Shown: positions 54,337-64,000 of the stretch, one piece after another
Layout: every line of letters begins with the position of its first letter
Numbering within the stretch: the stretch's first letter is position 1
Source: Streptomyces sp. NBC_01298
GTDB lineage: Bacteria; Actinomycetota; Actinomycetes; Streptomycetales; Streptomycetaceae
DNA: 64,000 nt
Reading direction: 5' to 3'
NCBI RefSeq assembly: GCF_035978755.1
Contig: NZ_CP108414.1
Span: 7,130,001 to 7,194,000, forward strand
Notes under the pieces: model-generated
Databases searched by the model: none
Told to the model about the DNA's origin: nothing
What the model saw: the letters and a program-made list of their open reading frames with translations, nothing else
Position numbers and translations under genes: made by a program

Positions 54337-54364
54337 GTGACGAGGGACCGGCTGCGGGCTCAGG

Positions 54365-54628
54365 TCAGCCAATCCAGTCTCGGAATCGGGCGTGTGATGG
54401 TCCGCACGCGCCGGCGGCCAAGGCATCCTCGTAAGCCTGCCCGGCTACGGCTTCCATCTCCTCCGCCGAGGTGACAGCGGACACGAGGCCCCCCGAGCCG
54501 ACCGCTGAGTGGATCGTGCATCGCGGATAGACCGGCTGAACGGCGTACCACCCGAAGGCGACAACGGCAGCCAGCATGGCCAGGGTGATGAAGCGGCGTC
54601 TGGGTGTGTGGAAGAACGGGTTGATCAC
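54365..54628 (-). CDS. Hypothetical small exported or membrane protein
   Basis: An 87-residue protein starting at a GTG (54628) with one N-terminal hydrophobic segment (FITLAMLAAVVAFGWYAV), a short cysteine-containing stretch (YPRCTIHS) and an acidic helix. A second Cys occurs near the C-terminus (GACGPSH). No homologue is recognised and the ribosome-binding site is weak, so it may be only a fortuitous frame between the IS remnant and the siderophore-interacting protein gene. Confidence 0.45.
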   Translation of the reverse strand: MINPFFHTPRRRFITLAMLAAVVAFGWYAVQPVYPRCTIHSAVGSGGLVSAVTSAEEMEAVAGQAYEDALAAGACGPSHARFRDWIG

Positions 54629-54710
54629 CTATGGATGGTACGGAGCGTGCCTGACCCGCTGGCCCGCGCCCCACTCCGTCACAGACGGGGCAACGATCCG
54701 CGCCGCCGGG

Positions 54711-55559
54711 TCAGGACGTGGCGGCTGCCAGGGGGCGTTCCTGTTCGGCTTCGACTTCCGCGTTCCAGTCGCGCTTGATCGCGCGCCAGCCCTCGTCCGT
54801 CTCGCCCAGGCGCCAGTAGCCGGAGATGGACAGGCGCTCGCGGGGGATGCCGCGCTCGACGCGCAGGTGGTGGCGCAGCGATCTGACGAAGCCGGCCTCG
54901 CCGTGCACGAACGCGTGTACGTCGGAGGAGGGGAAGGCCAGGGCCTGGACGGCCTCGGCCAGCGCCTCCCCGATCGGGCGGGAGCCGCGGTGGATCCAGA
55001 CCGGGGCGATGCCGTCGGGGGTGGTGATCTCGAGCTCGTCGAGCGGGCCCTCGACCTCCACGAGCGCGTGCACCCGCGCCCCGGCGGGCATCCGCTCCAT
55101 CGCCGCGCCGATCGCCGGCAGCGCGCTCTCGTCGCCGACCAGCAGGTGCCAGCCGGCCACCGGGTCCGGGGCGTAGGCCCCGCCCGGGCCGAGGAAGCGT
55201 ACGAGTTCACCCGGCTGGACGCGGGCGGCCCAGGGGCCGGCCAGGCCCTCGTCGCCGTGGACCACGAAGTCGAGGGTCAGTTCCAGGAGGATCGGGTCCC
55301 AGGCGCGCACCGTGTACGCGCGCTGGCGCGGCCATTCCTCGCGGGGGTGGACGGCCTTGATCCGGTCCAGGTCCCAGGGGGTGGTGTAGGTGACTCCCTC
55401 CGGTGCGAAGAGCAGTTTCACGTAGTGGTCGGTGAACCTGCCCGCGCCGAATCCGGCCAGACCCGCACCGCCCAGCACGATCCGCACCATGTGCGGACTC
55501 AACCGCTCGGTCCGCACGACCACCGCGGTGCCGACCTTGCGGGCTCGTCCTTCTGCCAC
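54711..55559 (-). CDS. Siderophore-interacting protein (FAD-dependent ferric reductase type)
   Basis: Cytoplasmic flavoprotein of the ViuB/YqjH type that reduces ferric iron to release it from siderophores. The 282-residue protein has the FAD-binding motif QRAYTVRAWD, the GELVRFLGPGGAYAPDP loop and the NAD(P)-binding-like GWHLLVGDESALPAIGAAME. The GTG at 55559 has a GGGAG site upstream. A probable iron box lies 34-52 bases upstream, so repression by iron-bound DmdR/IdeR is likely. Confidence 0.9.
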   Translation of the reverse strand: MAEGRARKVGTAVVVRTERLSPHMVRIVLGGAGLAGFGAGRFTDHYVKLLFAPEGVTYTTPWDLDRIKAVHPREEWPRQRAYTVRAWDPILLELTLDFVVHGDEGLAGPWAARVQPGELVRFLGPGGAYAPDPVAGWHLLVGDESALPAIGAAMERMPAGARVHALVEVEGPLDELEITTPDGIAPVWIHRGSRPIGEALAEAVQALAFPSSDVHAFVHGEAGFVRSLRHHLRVERGIPRERLSISGYWRLGETDEGWRAIKRDWNAEVEAEQERPLAAATS

Positions 55560-55592
55560 GACGTCTCCCTGACTCTCCGACCCTGACTCCGT

Positions 55593-55611
55593 GAAGCTTA
55601 GGATTACCTAA
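55593..55611 (-). promoter_or_regulatory. Probable DmdR/IdeR iron box
   Basis: On the minus strand the site reads TTAGGTAATCCTAAGCTTC, which matches about 13 of 19 positions of the actinobacterial iron-box consensus TTAGGTTAGGCTAACCTAA. It sits between the siderophore-interacting-protein start and the 3' end of the exonuclease gene. The consensus comparison is from memory. Confidence 0.5.
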
Positions 55612-55620
55612 GTTAGCACC

Positions 55621-56553
55621 TCAAAGGCGAAGTGCGCTGCCCAGACGTTCCACTGCCCCACTCAGGCCCCACCTGTGCGCGAGCGCCGCGACCAGATCCG
55701 GCTGTGCCGGAGCGGCCGGGAGCGCCGGGTCGAACGGCGGAAGCGGAACGTCCGAGGCGACCTGGACCACCTTCGGGGCAACCGCCAGATACGGCCTCGA
55801 TTCGTCCAGCCGCTTGCGCTGGGTGGGGGTCAGCTTCGACTTGGGGTCCTCGATCGCCGCGATGATTCCGGCCAGATCCCCGTAGGCGTCCAGCAGCTTC
55901 GCCGCCGTCTTCTCGCCGATGCCGGGGACGCCCGGCAGGCCGTCGCTCGGGTCCCCGCGCAGCAGCGCCAGATCGGCGTAGCCGGGGCCGTCCACCCCGT
56001 ACTTCTCGCGGAGCCAGGCCTCGTCGGTCACCTGGAGGGTGCCCACGCCCTTCAGCGGGTACAGGACCCGGCGCCGCTTCGCGTCGTCGACCAGCTGGTA
56101 CAGGTCGCGGTCGCCCGTGACGATGTCCACCGGGCCGGTGGCGCGGCCGGTCAGGGTGCCGATCACGTCGTCGGCCTCGTACCCGGCGACACCCACCCGG
56201 GCGATGCCGAAGGCGTCCAGGGCCGCCTCGATGATCGGGACCTGCGGGGCCAGGGTGTCCGGGGTCTCCTCGACGTCGGGGCCGCTCTCCGTCTCCTGCG
56301 CGACCCGGTGGGCCTTGTAGGAGGGGATCAGTTCCACCCGCCAGTGGGGACGCCAGTCGGCGTCCATGCAGGCCACCAGGTCGTCGGGGCGGTGGTCCTG
56401 CACGAGGCGGCCGATGAAGTCGAGCAGGCCGCGGACGGCGTTGACCGGAGTGCCGTCGGGGGCCTTCACGGAATCGGGCACGCCGAAGTACGCGCGGTAG
56501 TAGAGGGAAGCGGTGTCCAGGAGCATCAGGCGTCGTGTCGTCGTCACGGTCAC
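55621..56553 (-). CDS. 5'-3' exonuclease (FEN-like)
   Basis: Structure-specific nuclease resembling the 5'-nuclease domain of DNA polymerase I, as a stand-alone 310-residue protein. It starts with MLLDTASLYYRAYFGVPDS and has the metal-binding Asp residues in GYEADDVIGTLTGRA and DIVTGDRDLYQLV. The helix-hairpin-helix is PGVPGIGEKTAAKLLDAYG. The GTG at 56553 is used, with another GTG two codons inside. No ribosome-binding site is clear. Role in flap processing and repair is inferred from the fold. Confidence 0.9.
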   Translation of the reverse strand: MTVTTTRRLMLLDTASLYYRAYFGVPDSVKAPDGTPVNAVRGLLDFIGRLVQDHRPDDLVACMDADWRPHWRVELIPSYKAHRVAQETESGPDVEETPDTLAPQVPIIEAALDAFGIARVGVAGYEADDVIGTLTGRATGPVDIVTGDRDLYQLVDDAKRRRVLYPLKGVGTLQVTDEAWLREKYGVDGPGYADLALLRGDPSDGLPGVPGIGEKTAAKLLDAYGDLAGIIAAIEDPKSKLTPTQRKRLDESRPYLAVAPKVVQVASDVPLPPFDPALPAAPAQPDLVAALAHRWGLSGAVERLGSALRL

Positions 56554-56721
56554 GATGATGCACCGAGGGCAAACGGAAAGTGGCGCGGGTGCGGCCTGCT
56601 CTGCTCGTGAACGCGAAACCGGGGCCGGTTGCTGCGTAAGGTGCTTACAGCACACCGATGTGCGATGTGCGACGCGCGATGTGCGACGGACCGACCGGGA
56701 CAAGGGGAGGGCAGCCCCGCC

Positions 56722-57375
56722 ATGGACGACAGGGACGGCACCGACGGCAAGAACGGACGCGGAGCGACGATCGGCGCGGACGACAAGGAGCGGGATCGGG
56801 ACAAGGAGTCCAAGGAACCGCTGCGGGTGGGCGTGGCCGTGCGCAAGAGACGCCGGGCCCTGCAGCTGACCCTCGCGGCGGTGTCCGCGCGCAGCGGGCT
56901 GTCGGTCCCCTTCCTGAGCCAGATAGAGAACGAGCGGGCCCGGCCCAGCATGCGGTCCCTGGAGCGGGTCGCCGACGCCCTGGAGACCACGGCCGTCGAT
57001 CTGCTGGCCGCTTCCGACACCGCCCGTACGGTGGACCTCGTACGGGCCGGCGACGAGTCCGCGCTGACCCCCGTTCCCGGCGTACGGCCCCTCGTGCGCG
57101 GGCACCACCAGCTGCACGCGCTGGAGTTCACCGGGGACCAGGACGCGGGCCGCGAGTACCAGCACCGCAACGACGAGCTGATGTACGTGGTCTCGGGCGC
57201 CTGCCAGGTGGAGGCCGAGGGGCGGGCGTACCGGCTGGAGAACGGCGACGCGCTGTTCCTGTCCGGCGGGGTGCGCCACCGCTGGCGGGCCGTCACCGAG
57301 GACACCCGGATCCTGATCGTCGCGGTCGGCGAGCACATCCACGCGACCTCCGAGCCGCCCTCGCCCGGACAGTGA
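56722..57375 (+). CDS. XRE-family regulator with cupin domain
   Basis: 217-residue transcription regulator with a Lys/Asp-rich start of about 35 residues. The helix-turn-helix is LAAVSARSGLSVPFLSQIEN, and a C-terminal cupin (YQHRNDELMYVVSGACQVEA; GDALFLSGGVRHRWRA) probably binds a small molecule. The ATG at 56722 has AGGGGAGGG upstream. Its stop overlaps the next gene by the GTGA at 57372-57375, which implies translational coupling and a shared function. Target unknown. Confidence 0.9.
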   Translation: MDDRDGTDGKNGRGATIGADDKERDRDKESKEPLRVGVAVRKRRRALQLTLAAVSARSGLSVPFLSQIENERARPSMRSLERVADALETTAVDLLAASDTARTVDLVRAGDESALTPVPGVRPLVRGHHQLHALEFTGDQDAGREYQHRNDELMYVVSGACQVEAEGRAYRLENGDALFLSGGVRHRWRAVTEDTRILIVAVGEHIHATSEPPSPGQ

Positions 57376-58124
57376 CCGGGACGGTGACCGGGGCGGTGAC
57401 CGTGCGCGTCGTTTCGCTGGTGCCGTCCCTGACCGAGGCGGTGGCCGTGAGCGCGCCCGGGGCGCTGGTCGGGGTGACCGACTGGTGCACGCATCCGGCC
57501 GCCGCTCTGGAGGGCGTGGCGCGCGTCGGGGGGACGAAGAACCCCGACGTACGGGCGATAGCGGAGCTGCGCCCGGATCTGGTCCTCGCCAACGAGGAGG
57601 AGAACCGGGCTCCGGACCTGGCCGCGCTGCGGGAGGCGGGGCTGGAGGTGCTGGTCACCGAGGTACGGGACCTCCCGCAGGCCCTCACCGAACTGGACCG
57701 GGTGCTCGTGGGCGCCATGGGGCTGAAGCGGCCCGGGTGGCTGGCGGACGCGGAGGCTGCGTGGGCCCGCGTGGAGCCCGCCGGACCGCCGCGGACGGCC
57801 TTCGTGCCCATCTGGCGCCGGCCCTGGATGGTGCTGGGGCGCGACACCTTCGCCGGGGACCTGCTGGCCCGCCTCGGCGTGCGCAACGCCTATGCCGGGC
57901 ACGCGGAGCGCTACCCCGGGATCCCGGCGGCCGAGCTGGCCGCCGCCGGCTGCGAACTGGTGGTGTTCCCGGACGAGCCGTACCGCTTCACGCCCGGGGA
58001 CGGGCCCGAGGCCTTCCCCGGTATCCCCGCCGCCTTCGTCGACGGCCGCCACCTGACCTGGTATGGCCCGTCCCTGGTGGAGGCGCCGACGGCTTTGGCC
58101 GCTGCCCTGCGGGCCCCGGTCTAG
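57372..58124 (+). CDS. Helical-backbone metal receptor-like protein without signal peptide
   Basis: 250-residue protein with the fold of periplasmic iron/cobalamin-binding proteins (BtuF/FecB type). It begins with VRVVSLVPSLTEAVAVSAPG and has PDLVLANEEENRAPDLAALR, then VVFPDEPYRFTPGDG. No signal peptide or lipobox is present, so it appears cytoplasmic, unlike its relatives. The GTG at 57372 overlaps the XRE-cupin stop; a GTG at 57402 is the alternative. Its TAG stop lies in the CTAG at the left end of the hairpin at 58121-58186. Confidence 0.82.
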   Translation: MTGTVTGAVTVRVVSLVPSLTEAVAVSAPGALVGVTDWCTHPAAALEGVARVGGTKNPDVRAIAELRPDLVLANEEENRAPDLAALREAGLEVLVTEVRDLPQALTELDRVLVGAMGLKRPGWLADAEAAWARVEPAGPPRTAFVPIWRRPWMVLGRDTFAGDLLARLGVRNAYAGHAERYPGIPAAELAAAGCELVVFPDEPYRFTPGDGPEAFPGIPAAFVDGRHLTWYGPSLVEAPTALAAALRAPV

Positions 58125-58182
58125 GCCGTAGCTTTCGGATCTTGCCGGCGCCGCCGGCCCGGCAAGATCCGACAGCGACGGC

Positions 58183-58186
<4 letters not shown>
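58121..58186. repeat. CTAG-bounded 66-bp hairpin shared with the locus at 4.6 kb
   Basis: Arms 58121-58148 and 58159-58186 pair at 26 of 28 positions around a 10-base loop. The left arm begins CTAGGCCGTAGCTTTCGGAT, differing by only two bases from the arm at 4570. The CTAG at each end contains the TAG stops of both convergent genes: the metal-receptor-like gene on plus and the TDT transporter on minus. It is probably a bidirectional terminator, possibly a mobile one. Confidence 0.8.
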
Positions 58187-59322
<1,136 letters not shown>

Positions 59323-59392
59323 GGATCCAGCGTCCCGCCGGGCGGGGCCGGACGGCAGAGGGTGTCTTCCTATGAGGGCATAAACTGAAGTT

Positions 59393-60334
59393 ATGGGTAA
59401 TGGGCGCGGTCATGAGGAGTGGGTCGAGGGGCAGCTTCCGCTGGCGCACCGGGTCCCGGACCTGGGAGCCATGGAACTGCTGCTCGCGGTCGCGCGCATG
59501 GGCAGCCTGAGCGCCGCCGCGCGGCGGCTCGGGATCACCCAGCCCGCCGCCAGCAGCCGGATCCGGGCGATGGAGACCCGGCTCGGGGTCGCGCTGGTGG
59601 ACCGCTCCCCGCGCGGGTCGACGCTGACCGCGGAGGGCGCGCTGGTCACGGACTGGGCCCGGCGGGTGGTGGAGGCGGCCGAGGCCTTCGACGCGGGCGC
59701 GCAGGCGCTACGGGGCCGCCGCGACTCCCGGCTGCGGGTCGCCGCCAGCATGACCATCGCGGAGTACCTGTTGCCCGGCTGGCTGATCGCGCTGCGCGGG
59801 CAGCGGCCCGACACGGCGGTGTCGCTGCACGCGGGGAACTCGGCGGTGGTGGCGGAACGGGTGCTCGCGCACGAGGCGGACCTCGGCTTCGTGGAGGGGC
59901 TGAGCGTGCCGGAGGGACTGGACTCGGTGGTCATCGCGCAGGACCGCCTCGTGGTGGCGGTGGCCCCCGGGCACCCCTGGGCCCGGCGCACGCGCGGGGT
60001 GGAGCCGGCGGAGCTGGCGGCGACCCCGCTGATCCTGCGGGAGCGGGGGTCGGGGACCCGGCAGGTCCTGGACGCGGCGCTGGCCGGGTGCGGGGGGCTG
60101 GCGGAGCCGCTGCTGGAACTGGCCTCCACCACCGCGGTGAAGGCGGCGGCGGTGAGCGGGGCCGGGCCGTGCGTGCTGTCGGAACTGGCGGTCGGGGACG
60201 AGATGGCGGGGCGGCGGCTGGTGTCCGTGCCGGTGCTCGGAGCGGGGCTGGAGCGGGAGCTCCGCGCGGTGTGGCCCGCGGGGGCCCGGCCGGCGGGGCC
60301 CGCGCGGGATCTGCTGGCGCTGACCCGGCGCTGA
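59393..60334 (+). CDS. LysR-family transcriptional regulator
   Basis: 313-residue LysR regulator. The winged helix is LLLAVARMGSLSAAARRLGI then TQPAASSRIRAMETRLG. The effector domain begins at about residue 110, with LRVAASMTIAEYLLPGWLI. The ATG at 59393 is 70 bases from the divergent TDT-transporter start. That intergenic region contains TATGAGGGCATA, a possible LysR-type site, so autoregulation and control of the transporter are likely. Effector unknown. Confidence 0.9.
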   Translation: MGNGRGHEEWVEGQLPLAHRVPDLGAMELLLAVARMGSLSAAARRLGITQPAASSRIRAMETRLGVALVDRSPRGSTLTAEGALVTDWARRVVEAAEAFDAGAQALRGRRDSRLRVAASMTIAEYLLPGWLIALRGQRPDTAVSLHAGNSAVVAERVLAHEADLGFVEGLSVPEGLDSVVIAQDRLVVAVAPGHPWARRTRGVEPAELAATPLILRERGSGTRQVLDAALAGCGGLAEPLLELASTTAVKAAAVSGAGPCVLSELAVGDEMAGRRLVSVPVLGAGLERELRAVWPAGARPAGPARDLLALTRR

Positions 60335-60421
60335 CCCCGGCGCGGGGCAACCCTGCGGCGCCCCTTGCCGCTGCGCGGGCGGAGTTCCCCTACCCGCTCT
60401 TCGCCCGTTCCCCGGGCTCTG

Positions 60422-60578
60422 CCCGGACCCCGGTCCTCAAGCGCCGGACGGGCTGGAGGGGTGCCGGGCTGCGCCCGGACCTCCTGGGGCTCCGCCCCGG
60501 ACCCCGGTCCTCAAGCGCCGGACGGGCTGGCCTCCTGGGGCTCCGCCCCGGACCCCGGTCCTCAAACGCCGGACGGCT
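60422..60578. repeat. Three tandem extragenic repeat units
   Basis: The unit GGACCCCGGTCCTCAAGCGC, then CGGACGGGCTGG, occurs at about 60422-60456, 60480-60530 and 60531-60578. Units two and three are preceded by an identical CCTCCTGGGGCTCCGCCCC. They are palindromic and match, in reverse, the unit at 9437-9482. They fill most of the space between the LysR and amidotransferase genes. This is not a CRISPR: there are no unique spacers. Confidence 0.85.
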
Positions 60579-61257
60579 GAAGTGCCGCTGTGATCAGGGC
60601 TGACATGACGCGGGTGTCCTTGTCGAGTTCCGGGTGCCATTGGACGCCCAGGGTCCAGGGGGCGCCGGGGAGTTCGATGGATTCCACCGTGCCGTCCGCG
60701 GCGTGGGAGGAGGCGATCAGGCCGCGGCCCAGGCGGTCCACGGCCTGGTGGTGGTAGGTGGGGACCTCTGACACCTCCGGGACCAGGGCCGCGTACAGGG
60801 TCCCGGGGACCGGGGTGACCGGGTGCCAGGAGACCACCCCGGGGCTCCGTACGTGGCCGTCGATGTGCTGGATCAGGGTGCCGCCCAGGGCCACGTTCAG
60901 CGCCTGCATGCCCCGGCAGATGCCGAGCAGCGGCGTGCCCGAGGCCAGGGCCGCGGAGATCAGGGAGAGTTCCCACGTGTCGCGCTGGGTCGCGGCCGGT
61001 CCGGTGCGGGGATCGCGCGCGGCCCCGTACCGGACCGGGTCCACGTCGGGGCCGCCCGCGATGACCAGGCCGTCCAGTCGGCTCAGCACCTCCGCCGCCG
61101 CCTCCGGTTCGTCCGGCGGGAGCAGGACGGCGGTGCCGCCCGAGGCCTGGATGAGCTCGTAGTACCCGGTGGGGATGAGGGCGGTCGGGACGTCCCACAC
61201 CCCGTAGCGGGTGGATTGCTCGACGTAGGTGGTGATGCCGATGAGCGGCCTGGGCAC
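60562..61257 (-). CDS. Class-I amidotransferase-like gamma-glutamyl hydrolase (PuuD-type)
   Basis: Hydrolase of the gamma-glutamyl-gamma-aminobutyrate hydrolase group, 231 residues. The catalytic triad is Cys114 (LLGICRGMQALN), His208 and Glu210 (VQWHPE). It starts at the GTG at 61257 with GGAGG upstream. It lies 29 bases after, and on the same strand as, the permease, so they form an operon. In the Puu-type pathway such enzymes release glutamate from gamma-glutamyl compounds, which would fit an amine-glutamylation route here. Confidence 0.87.
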   Translation of the reverse strand: MPRPLIGITTYVEQSTRYGVWDVPTALIPTGYYELIQASGGTAVLLPPDEPEAAAEVLSRLDGLVIAGGPDVDPVRYGAARDPRTGPAATQRDTWELSLISAALASGTPLLGICRGMQALNVALGGTLIQHIDGHVRSPGVVSWHPVTPVPGTLYAALVPEVSEVPTYHHQAVDRLGRGLIASSHAADGTVESIELPGAPWTLGVQWHPELDKDTRVMSALITAALQPSGV

Positions 61258-61286
61258 GGGAGTACCTCCGGGAGGGGAAGGGTGGA

Positions 61287-62759
<1,473 letters not shown>

Positions 62760-62776
62760 GTGCGCTCCTGCCTAGG

Positions 62777-62799
62777 GCAATGGTTGTGGGGCGTACCTT
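62777..62799. promoter_or_regulatory. Operator-like site upstream of the permease
   Basis: GCAATGGTT-N8-TACCTT, identical in its two outer parts and spacing to the site at 63718-63740. The AAGG/CCTT and GGT/ACC parts give it weak dyad symmetry, as in GntR-type operators. It sits just upstream of the permease start. Confidence 0.65.
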
Positions 62800-62875
62800 T
62801 GCCGCTCGGGCGTGGCGGGCGCAAGACCCCTGCGTTAAACGGGGGTTACGAATGCCTCTCGGCCGGGGTGGACGG

Positions 62876-62947
62876 GTGGGTTCGGTGGGTTCGGCGGGTC
62901 CGGTGGGTCCGGCGGGTCCGATGGGTTCGATGGGTTCGGTGGGGCCG
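62876..62947. repeat. 9-bp tandem repeat (G/A)(T/C)GGGT(T/C)CG, eight units
   Basis: Eight consecutive 9-mers of the type GTGGGTTCG, GCGGGTCCG and ATGGGTTCG lie directly beside the stop codon of the FadR-type gene. Units differ at two or three positions and mutate in blocks (the two ATGGGTTCG units adjoin). Confidence 0.9.
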
Positions 62948-62949
62948 GA

Positions 62950-63696
62950 TCAGGTCAGGAACCCCCGCAGCAGCGCCGCCGTGCCGCAGCAGTGCTCGCG
63001 CATCACCTCGCGGGCCGCCGCCGGGTCGCGGTCCAGGACCGCCTCCACCAGGGTGCTGTGCTGCTGCTGCGAGTGCTCCAGGTTGCGCACCAGCAGCGGA
63101 ATGCAGTCCAGCAGGTCGTTCACGGTGGCCCGGACGGCCGCGTACTGGGCCGTCAGGGTGGCGGATCCGGCGAGTTCGCACAGGGTGAGGTGGAAGAGCG
63201 TGTCCTGGCGGCGGTAGTCGGGCAGCGGGGCGTCGTGGGTGGCGGTCAGGGCGGCGAGCAGCCGGTCGGTGTCCCGCTCGGACAGCCCCTGGGAGGCGCA
63301 CAGGCCGGCCGCGCCCACCTCCAGGACCTCGCGGAAGCGCAGGACGTCCTCGATGTCCACGCCCGCGACCCGGCGCCGCAGCTCCTCCTCGGTGCCCCCG
63401 GCCGGCGTGTCGGGGCGCGGCAGGACAAACGTTCCGCCGTACCGTCCGCGTCGGGCCTCCACCAGGCCCTGGTCCTGGAGCACCTTCAGCACCTCGCGGA
63501 GCGTCACCCGGCTGATCCCCATCCGCTCGGCCAACTCGCGCTCCGGCGGGAGCCGTTCCCCGCCCGGTACCAGCCCGAGCCGGACCACCTGGAGGATCTG
63601 CTCCAGCGCCTCCTCGAATCCGTTGCCCGCCCGCACCTGTCGCAGTACCGGATTGAGCCGTCGCGCGGCCTCGTCCTCGCTCGCCGTATCGGTCAT
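62950..63696 (-). CDS. FadR-type GntR transcriptional regulator
   Basis: 248-residue regulator with a winged helix (LPPERELAERMGISRVTLRE then VLKVLQDQGLVEARRGRYGG) and a C-terminal FCD ligand domain (EDVLRFREVLEVGAAGLCAS). The ATG at 63696 has GGGGAGGAGG upstream. It is divergent from a glutamine synthetase-like gene and lies beside the permease operon. The duplicated GCAATGGTT-N8-TACCTT site lies in both promoter regions, so it probably controls these genes and itself. Confidence 0.9.
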   Translation of the reverse strand: MTDTASEDEAARRLNPVLRQVRAGNGFEEALEQILQVVRLGLVPGGERLPPERELAERMGISRVTLREVLKVLQDQGLVEARRGRYGGTFVLPRPDTPAGGTEEELRRRVAGVDIEDVLRFREVLEVGAAGLCASQGLSERDTDRLLAALTATHDAPLPDYRRQDTLFHLTLCELAGSATLTAQYAAVRATVNDLLDCIPLLVRNLEHSQQQHSTLVEAVLDRDPAAAREVMREHCCGTAALLRGFLT

Positions 63697-63717
63697 CTCG
63701 CCTCCTCCCCTTCCCAA

Positions 63718-63740
63718 GCAATGGTTCTATTCAATACCTT
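63718..63740. promoter_or_regulatory. Operator-like site in the FadR/synthetase divergent promoter
   Basis: Second copy of GCAATGGTT-N8-TACCTT. It lies 22-44 bases from the FadR-type start and 34-56 bases from the synthetase start, so it can control both directions. Confidence 0.65.
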
Positions 63741-63773
63741 AGGCCTCCTCGGCTCACCGAAGGAGAGAATCCC

Positions 63774-64000
63774 GTGGTAGACCGCAAGCCGCCGCTTTCG
63801 ACCGAGGAACTCCGCGTCCTCGTCGCCAGCGGTGAAATCGACACAGTGGTCCTGGCCTTCCCCGACATGCAGGGGCGCCTCCAGGGCAAGCGGTTCGCCG
63901 CACAGTTCTTCCTCGACGAGGTCCTCCAGCACGGCACCGAGGGCTGCAACTACCTCCTCGCCGTCGACACGGACATGAACACCGTCGACGGATACGAGAT
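63774..64000 (+). CDS. Glutamine synthetase-like enzyme, N-terminal part only
   Basis: About 75 codons of a glutamine synthetase-like beta-grasp domain: LAFPDMQGRLQGKRFAAQFF and NYLLAVDTDMNTVDGYE. The GTG at 63774 follows AAGGAG. The window ends inside the gene. The N-terminus and the neighbourhood (permease, amidotransferase, FadR-type regulator) resemble streptomycete GlnA4, described as a gamma-glutamylethanolamide synthetase. Whether it acts on ethanolamine or another amine cannot be settled from this fragment. Confidence 0.85.
   Translation, partial: MVDRKPPLSTEELRVLVASGEIDTVVLAFPDMQGRLQGKRFAAQFFLDEVLQHGTEGCNYLLAVDTDMNTVDGYE

Noticed and set aside
60422..60578. Possible CRISPR array
   Set aside because: Only three units, intervening sequence is itself repeated rather than unique, units are palindromic extragenic repeats, and no cas genes are present.

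Overview
The window is high-GC actinobacterial chromosome and almost certainly from a Streptomyces or close relative. Evidence: third-position GC bias, many GTG/TTG starts, complete mycothiol (mshC) and Pup-proteasome loci, gyl-type glycerol genes, and an order that matches from memory the S. coelicolor SCO1613-SCO1666 arm run in reverse. Most of it is ordered core chromosome. Mobile DNA is limited to one IS701-like element (about 3.2-4.6 kb), one decayed IS4-type transposase (about 53.2-54.3 kb) and small palindromic repeats.

Layout. 1-4.7 kb: aldo/keto reductase (partial), F420-type oxidoreductase, ferritin-like protein, then the IS701 insertion and a CTAG-ended palindrome. 4.8-9.4 kb: CorA and a co-directional group of phosphomutase-like protein, DUF3090 protein, kinase-like protein and mshC. 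9.6-15.8 kb: a PAC2 protein and the glycerol operon gylR-glpF-glpK-glpD. 16.1-28.5 kb: metH, a HAD phosphatase, two solute-binding lipoproteins, a NarL-type response regulator, a RecB-like nuclease, a site-2 protease and trmI. 29.3-40.1 kb: the pupylation-proteasome locus, arc-dop-pup-(endonuclease VII)-prcB-prcA, then a LacI/MFS pair and pafA, with a ferredoxin divergent from arc. 40.3-49.8 kb: two FKBP prolyl isomerases, pafB, pafC, two small proteins, tatA, tatC, a lipid-kinase-like protein and the HelY helicase. 49.9-58.1 kb: TetR, a pseudouridine synthase, a serine hydrolase, the IS4 remnant, a siderophore-interacting protein with an iron box, a 5'-3' exonuclease, and an XRE-cupin regulator coupled to a metal-binding-like protein. 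58.2-64 kb: a TDT transporter/LysR pair, then an amine-assimilation locus (class-I amidotransferase, ethanolamine-type permease, FadR-type regulator and the start of a glutamine synthetase-like gene).

How the genes work together. Pup is deamidated by Dop, ligated to proteins by PafA, and Arc feeds tagged proteins into the PrcA/PrcB core; PafB/PafC are the linked DNA-damage regulators. Glycerol enters through GlpF, is phosphorylated by GlpK and oxidised by GlpD under GylR. At the right edge the synthetase, permease and amidotransferase look like a gamma-glutamylation route for an amine, and the locus carries a duplicated operator-like site.

The most interesting observations are: an endonuclease VII-type HNH gene inside the proteasome operon that overlaps prcB; a CTAG-bounded palindrome found at two distant gene ends where its TAG supplies stop codons; the duplicated GCAATGGTT-N8-TACCTT site of the amine locus; a motif shared by the gylR and glpF promoters; and 9-bp minisatellites between pafB and pafC and next to the FadR-type gene.
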